From positions 26,452,164-26,516,163 of the forward strand of contig OZ026524.1 of NCBI GenBank assembly GCA_964019695.1: a DNA stretch of 64,000 nucleotides. The letters run 5' to 3'. A model generated the notes under the pieces. It did not search any database. It was not told the origin of the DNA and saw only the letters and a list, made by a program, of their open reading frames with translations. Both the position numbers and the translations under genes were made by a program. This DNA comes from Loripinus fragilis (Eukaryota > Mollusca > Bivalvia > Lucinida > Lucinidae). The stretch's first letter is position 1. Each line of letters opens with the position of its first letter. Shown here piece by piece: positions 58,104-64,000 of the stretch.

Positions 58104-58169
58104 CAAACAGAGCAGACCCACATCAGGCAGCTCTTATAAGAGCTGTCTGATCAGGGTCTACTTTGTTTA
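58104..58169. repeat. palindrome-P copy in intron
   Basis: GCAAACAGAGCAGACCCACA + TCAGGCAGCTC and inverse GAGCTGTCTGATCAGGGTCT + ACTTTGTTTA. It follows AACCCTTTGCCTCATAG, a terminus like that of the MITE at 45229. Confidence 0.8.
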
Positions 58170-58200
58170 TGGAAATATGATAAGATATGATTCTAAACCT

Positions 58201-58385
58201 GGCCCGGTCCCATACTTTCGTGGAGATTGATCATGATAATTTCTACGGCCATTTTCCTGATAGCTACAAGTGAAATTTTGTGCACGAAGTACTGGTTAAC
58301 TTGCCCAGGAAAAAAATGCGGTTAGGTGAACTGACCGTCCCGACATGACCATAGCTGTTGACTGGGATGTTAAGCATCAAATCAG
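58201..58385 (+). mobile_element. 5'-truncated SINE of the 35540 family
   Basis: GGCCCGGTCCCATACTTTCG + TGGAGATTGATCATGA to GACCATAGCTGTTGACTGGG matches the body and tail of the SINE at 35540-35867. The tRNA head is absent. Confidence 0.82.
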
Positions 58386-58936
58386 CAAAACGAGGGACCA
58401 TGCAAGTAAGAAATTCTAGCGATAAGGCGTATATTTTCCCTAGTTGACATGATTACAAACACCATATTTTCAAATTGCCCGAATGTTTTTTTTAAAATTG
58501 GTGTAGACAGCATTATATGATACAAAATACGTTTCAAAGCGATTCACCCTTTACAATACCGTGAAAACGTGCACTTTTTACTCTCACCCCTCATTTTACG
58601 TCTTTATACTGGATGCAGTTTAGACCAGACTTTAAGTAAAAGCTTTGCTAGTTTTAAAAAAGTAAAAGTGCAAAAATGTCAAGGATAGGAGTGCTCTTCA
58701 TTTCCCAAACCTTACTGTATTCATTCTGCGCATGCGTACGAAATACGCCTAAAATTGTGACGTTTGTCATTGAAAAGATGAAACGTGTGTCTTTCAGTTT
58801 ATTTTTAGATGCCCCCCCCCCCCTAGACCCAAGATGCCCCTTGGACAACGACATGTCGCTATAAACATTTACAACATATGTAAAGAGCATTTTGTTTCTA
58901 GGGGGAAAAGCATCTAAAAACAAACTTTCTCATAGT

Positions 58937-59083
58937 TCATATAGAGCATCGACCATGACGTCAGTGAGAAAACAATGAGTGAGGTGGGCAGCTGTCAATC
59001 ATTTTTGTGTCGTTCATGAGGCTATGAACGGTTGCAAAATTCTGAAGATTTATTAAAGGCATGCTTTGAAATGTAAATATAAG
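58937..59083. repeat. dispersed repeat pair
   Basis: ATAGTTCATATAGAGCATCG + ACCATGACGTCA is repeated at 59581-59626. AGCTGTCAATCATTTTTGTG + TCGTTCATGAGGCTATG is repeated at 33685-33780. Confidence 0.7.
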
Positions 59084-59370
59084 ACCATAGACCCTTCTGG
59101 CTCAGTACTGATAAATACCAAGGAACAACCACAAAACGTTGTGTGTGTAACTTATATAGATCTACATGTATTCAGGAACAATAGGGGTGGCACTTGGTCT
59201 AAGTTGGGTAGGATACAGATGCAAAAAAAAAAGTGAATACCTTTGACCCACCTCGGACAAAATACTCAAGTTGTAAAATATGATGTTGTATACATTAATG
59301 ACAAAGAACGCAAAAAGCAGGTGAATAACCCTCAAGATCATTTTTACACATTCTTTGTTTATATTTGTAG

Positions 59371-59422
59371 GCGGACAAACTAGTGAAAAGGGCCCGTCTG
59401 TCTAAAAACTTGAAGACTGATG
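59371..59422 (+). CDS. fourth recognised exon of the PLDLS-motif protein
   Basis: This 52-bp exon has acceptor TATATTTGTAG and donor GATG|GTAAGT, entering in phase 0 and leaving in phase 1. It reads ADKLVKRARLSKNLKTD (residues 1314-1330), a second basic cluster with KRAR. The gene must continue, because no stop is reached. No following exon starting in the right phase could be identified up to 64000. Called from splice consensus, frame match and compositional continuity with the previous exon. Confidence 0.65.
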
Positions 59423-59789
59423 GTAAGTAACTATTGTTGTTTTATTCTTAACCCAAAAACAATACTAACAGGCAAAGAGTTAAAACGGTTCATAGAACTC
59501 GCTGACAACTCTGTATATTCAGTATACTAATAGAGTGGGTGCTTGAACTCTCTACAAACTGATAAGACACGCCATTTCCGATAGTTCATATAGAGTACCG
59601 ACCATGACGTCAATGAGAAAACAATGGAATCTTTATAGCTTGAGAAGGAGACGTATTGAGAATATCTGAATAAAAAGCGTACAGTATCCGTATACGCACA
59701 TGCACTAGCAACACTAATTGCCAATTGAGTACTGTTTCATGCGCGGATCCACCAGGGTCCAACTCAACTTGATGCCGACGTTTTTTTTT
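59423..59789. other. intron sequence, unassigned
   Basis: Contains the second copy of ATAGTTCATATAGAGTACCG (59581-59626). Otherwise nothing recognised. Confidence 0.5.
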
Positions 59790-59925
59790 TCGTTGATGAG
59801 GGAGAGAGGATCTAAATAAATAATAACACCACTAAAGCAGGTCATCATCGGCCCTCCAGCGAAACGCAATTTAAAAGGCGTTTCGCTGGCGGGCCGCCAA
59901 TGAACCATCATTGAATGCTGGCTTA
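59790..59925. repeat. dispersed repeat, copy 2 (GCGTTTCGCTGG), inverted
   Basis: GATGAGGGAGAGAGGATCTA, hairpin GCGAAACGC...GGCGTTTCGC, and CAATGAACCATCATTGAATG + CTGGCTT. Reverse complement of 55790-55925 with substitutions. Confidence 0.75.
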
Positions 59926-60333
59926 GTAGCTGTGGGTACGATATGGGTCACGCCTGAATTACCGAGGATATGCATGGTGTGATATTGGCAAATACTCTTG
60001 AATGACACTGGGGTAGAGGTTTGAATATAAAATGTCCACCCGCATCCTTTTTTCGATGATAAATAGCACAGCGAATGAATTTATTCACTGATAACGTCAT
60101 CGTTGACGAGATTCGTTCCCTGTGTCTTTCAATGGTCCGTTGCGTATCTAATCAAAGACAATGCATTGAACGATTTGTGTGGTAAGACGCTAGGTATACT
60201 TAGTTTCTAATCTGTCACAAAGAAAAGGTAATATCTTATGGGAAAATATATTTTTGAGAGACATTTTGACAGCGACGATCAAATGAATGCGATTTTAGCA
60301 CCTTTGATCGACTGCCATGATCCAGGCAGAATT

Positions 60334-60530
60334 AGGGAGCGCAGTGGCTCTGTGGTAGAGTACTTGACTTGAGACCGAGGGGCCGCGGGTTCGAGCCTCA
60401 CCGACGTCACTGCGTTGGTGTCCTTGAGCAAGACACATTAATCCTAGCGTAGAACTGGTTCAACCCAGGAAAACCCGTCCCTGTTTAACTGAAAGATTGT
60501 TGATGGGACGTAAAGAATCAAATCAAATCT
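60334..60530 (+). mobile_element. tRNA-derived SINE (same family as 9042)
   Basis: AGGGAGCGCAGTGGCTCTGT, GGTAGAGTACTTGACTTGAG, box B GGTTCGAGCC, GGTTCAACCCAGGAAAACCC and GATGGGACGTAAAGAATCAA with a CAAATCAAATC tail. No clear target duplication. Confidence 0.88.
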
Positions 60531-60829
60531 AAAAGTGAAAACCAGTAGAATTGTTTCAAGGGAACCAAATATACAAATAATGCTGAACAGTTTTCCATCG
60601 AAGTCTCTTTCAAAATATTCTACAGTAGAGCAAAACGTAGATAAAATTAAATCACTTTTGGTGTGCATATTTGCGGAATGGCCGCTGGATTTGTATCATG
60701 CCGCTGGACTTTTCATCGCCTTACATAGAGTGAAAATGGAGACCGCGTTTCCCGAAATGTTTGAAAAAAATTAAAGCTGGTTAAAATGCTTGCTGTCCAA
60801 ATCTTACATGAAATCTGCAATTAAATGCA

Positions 60830-61035
60830 TACAGTAAAATCTGTCTTAAGCGGCATTTCAAAAAAAGATAATACAAAGGTCTTAAAGACAAATGGTAATT
60901 TAATGAAGGTCGAAAGTATTGCAGAATGCTTGGAGCATTCTGCTATGCTTTTGGCCTGCATTAAGTGATAATCGGTTTGTAAAAACCAATTTTTATCTTC
61001 TTTTTGAGTGAGGGCTTAAGACAGGTTTTACTGTA
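60830..61035. mobile_element. Tc1-like MITE (TACAGTAAAATCTG), 206 bp
   Basis: TACAGTAAAATCTGTCTTAA and TTAAGACAGGTTTTACTGTA are inverted at the ends. Central hairpin GCAGAATGCTTGGAGCATTC + TGC. Family of 3001 and 38274. Confidence 0.88.
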
Positions 61036-61439
61036 CTTTTCCTGCGGTTATATACCTTTAAACTACTTCATAGTTGCGCTTGTTTTAGAAAGCTTATCAG
61101 TCACGGCGGATTTGCAACAAGCAAATACTCTGATCAGCATGCTCGGCCACAGAGACTAGCTTAATCTTAAAATCTTGATATGTAATAGTTATACCATGGC
61201 TTGTCCGCCTGTACGTGGAGATCTCCCGTATAGGTGGACAATCATGGTATTACGATTTTATACCACCTGTTTCAGTGTAGACCTTGCACATTGTGAGATA
61301 GTTGGTACTAAAGTTGGCTAGGCCGGTATAAAGCAAGTATATATATATTCTTCTATCCAAACAGGCCCTGTATAATATTAAGACATCTAACTGAAAGTTC
61401 TATAACTACCGGAGATAAATATGTGATACTAGACTTCGA
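61036..61439. other. unassigned with small repeats
   Basis: ACCATGGCTTGTCCGCCTGT + ACGTGGAGATCTCC / TAGGTGGACAATCATGGTAT (61192-61250) forms a loose hairpin. CCCTGTATAATATTAAGACA (61367) is shared with 31438. Confidence 0.5.
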
Positions 61440-64000
61440 GCTAAAAAAGGTCCTCTTCCCCCCCTAGGGAATTTTGCAGACATATCCTATCTTAAAGAAA
61501 GTTTCAAGCCGCATCTTTTAAGAGATGTTTGCACTCTGTGCTCCGGGGCGTTAGTCTCTGACAGCCTGTTACATATGTTACTGTAACAAACTAAGGAAAA
61601 AATCAAAATGAAAGTTTGAGCTACAGAAAGAAGACATTAAACAATCTAATTATTCAAATTTCTTAGGTAGTTTGCAAGCTGGATGCCTAAGCTACATAAA
61701 AGCAGCATTTTTAACAAAATTACAGCCTTCAATGGTGTTATATGCGTTACATAGATTAAATTTCCCTTTGAAAGTTGAATTCGTGACTAACATCATTCAT
61801 TTTACAGACGATTTGTGCTTTTTTACAAGTGATATTAATCTTAGTTTACTAAAATACTCATTTGACTAATAGAAAAAACAAAGTTTGCTTTTCTATCTCA
61901 AATAAATTGTTTTATATGAGCTATTAAACAACCCTACCCCCAACTTTTAAGTATCCAATTCTGGTATCTATTATTGAAGAAAAATATATGAAAATATTTG
62001 ACGCTCGTGAATATCTTACATTTTTGGCACGGTCTTGCTAATGCAATAAAGAATCATACATTTGCAAGTTTGACATCAGGATCAGAGCACTTATTAAAGT
62101 ATGTAACGTATGTTACATGGCATAATGAATGAGCTAGGGAATTTTCTCGGAAGTAAGAGATGATATTTCAGAAAAATACCGTTTTTCACATGTTTTCCTA
62201 TTAATCTCTAGCCTCTGGTGCCTTAGTCTTAGTAATTACAGTCATTGCTGATAACAAGCCCTTGGAATTGTGTTACCTATGTTATATATAACCTTTTTAA
62301 TCACATATTTCCTAATGCCTATAATATTAAAATATATAGACATATAGATAGAAAATAATACTTCTCATTTAAATGACACAATTTAATAAATATTCCTATT
62401 AAATAAAATTATTCAAAAACAATCTTTATTCAAATCACCCTCACAATGTCTATCATTGTGTCTGCTTCTATTGCAAAATAATCACCCATTTCATCACAAC
62501 CAGTAGAATCATGGCATTGTATTAGGACTGCAAACTGAGTACAGCCCTGTTCCTCTCCACCCCTTTAGGAATTGTGCAGACATATCCTACCTTAAAGAAC
62601 AATTCAAGTTGCATCAAATAAGAGATGTTTGCACTCTATTAACTAGGGAGTTAGCCTGTAATGGTATGATACGTATGTTACCATATCAATTTAAGAATAA
62701 ATGAATTGACAGTCTGAGAAACAGAAAGAAGACATACAACTGTCTATTTATTTGAATTATTCATGTTGTTTGCATGCTGAATACCTTTGATACATAAGAA
62801 AAGATTTTTAACAAATATACAGCTTCCTATGGTGTTATATGTGTTACATTAATTAAGATTACTTTTTAAAATTGGTAATTGTGACAAACATCATAAGCAT
62901 TTCATGTGATCCTCCTCTTTAGCCATCAAAAGACTTAATTTTCTTTGTATGTGTGGCCAGTGCCAGCGTCAAACAACTTGACTCAGCCAAACTTGAATCC
63001 TTAGCATTCTTCAAAAGCAGAAACAGCATGTCAGTGTCATGGGATCAAACACCTGATTAAATATGGGTTTAATGCCATTTCACATATATGCATACAATGG
63101 AGTATGACTCTGGTATATATCTCTTCCTGTGAAGTGGCAAGAGCAATCTAATTGCAGCTGCCTCTGCATCCGTGCTAGTCAAATGATAACTTTGCTCTGA
63201 TTTTGCAAAATCTATGTCTCTACCGTGTACCTCTAAGAATACTTTAAGATTTCTGACATTGGTCAAACAGAAATTTGATAGGCTGCTTTTTTGCATCATT
63301 TGCCATGGAACCTATCCCGTCTTTTGGTGCTTATGTCCTCAGGTCTTAGATCAATAGTATTTTGCTGCGCCCAAAGAACTTTATAAATTTTCTTTAGTTA
63401 CAATGTTGACTCTTGATGGTTTTGGCAGACCGTCTGAAACAATTTCTGTTACACCTTGAAAGTTATCTGGTATAAGAGAAAGAATATGAAGTTGGACATT
63501 GCCATCAATTATGTTTGCAGTAGGTTGTTTTTTTATATCAGTACATTGAAGCATGTCTTAAAATAATGTAAAACCTATGATTTCTCAGTTATTGCAGCCA
63601 TATCATTAGCTGTTGCATTCAAAAGAGGGAAAGTGGACTATAGGTAGAAAGGAATAACCAGTAGTTCTATATTATGCTATATGGAAGATTTATACAGAGT
63701 AAACAAGTTGATAAGGTGCCTCATGTCATGATCCATTGAAAACACTGAAATTGATAACACTTGCCTCTGACTGTGTAATCAAAAAGGAAGTCACGACAAT
63801 GCCCTTGCTCATTTATTATGACGAGTTATATATGTTACATCCTTTAATAAGCGCTCTTATCTTAGAAACTTAGTGAATCATTGAATTGAAAGGGTCTAAT
63901 TTGCGCTCTGTTCATCCTGCATTTCATTGCTTTACCTGCTGTTATACATCTAGTTTGTTTATCTGAAGGGAAAGAGTTACCTCGGTTTCAGCACTTCAGA
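61440..64000. repeat. AT-rich segment with an internal duplication and GTTAYATAYGTTAC motifs
   Basis: 61470-61755 and 62560-62855 are diverged direct copies. Both share GCAGACATATCCTA, AAGAGATGTTTGCACTCT, ACAGAAAGAAGACAT and ATGGTGTTATATGYGTTACA. GTTAYATAYGTTAC-like motifs occur at 61568, 61737, 62103, 62272, 62670, 62833 and 63825, echoing the element at 3460-8044. It probably belongs to a large element running off the window. No exon recognised. Confidence 0.5.

Noticed and set aside
61672..61869. 65-codon frame as a possible next exon of the gene
   Set aside because: It lies in the duplicated repeat segment. The duplicate near 62790 does not keep the frame, and the phase does not fit the donor at 59422.

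Overview
The window is a eukaryotic, intron-containing, AT-rich, repeat-dense stretch, most likely from a bivalve mollusc. That assignment is an inference. It rests on the mix of repeats: a pearl-type element with a tandem satellite core, an element whose ends resemble the very common bivalve 'AGCTCACCTGA ... CTCTTGTT' repeat, several tRNA-derived SINE types, and many short palindromic MITEs. No bacterial-style operon, rRNA gene, CRISPR array or intact transposase was seen.

Only one cellular gene can be supported, on the + strand at the right. Four exons (47377-47459, 49016-52778, 57157-57249, 59371-59422) join in a single reading frame with good GT/AG sites. They encode at least about 1330 residues of a mostly disordered, probably nuclear protein with two PLDLS motifs of the CtBP-binding type next to a basic KTRKR cluster. 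The 5' end may lie upstream of 47377. The 3' end lies beyond the last recognised exon and was not found. I do not recognise the family.

Layout. 0.5-3.2 kb: SINE heads and copies of a 237-bp MITE (called MITE-A here). 3.46-8.04 kb: a 4.6-kb ORF-poor element with ~140-bp inverted ends and TTA flanks. 8.4-9.25 kb: SINEs, one with a clear target-site duplication. 9.77-11.14 kb: a 26-bp minisatellite. 11.7-17.7 kb: palindromes, MITEs and a pearl-like element with a ~181-bp satellite core. 18-20.65 kb: 101-bp repeats and a dead jockey/CR1-like LINE fragment. 22.05-25.35 kb and 27.34-29.72 kb: two arrays of one 49-bp satellite family in opposite orientation, with a nested transposon between them. 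29.8-47 kb: MITEs, hairpins, SINEs, three more minisatellites and a 1.19-kb Tc1/mariner-like element. 47.4-59.4 kb: the gene, with repeat-filled introns. 59.4-64 kb: SINE, MITE and a duplicated AT-rich segment sharing a palindromic 14-mer with the 3.46-8.04 kb element.

Copy relationships were read by eye, and edges are good to a few bases only where target duplications or exact inverted repeats are cited.
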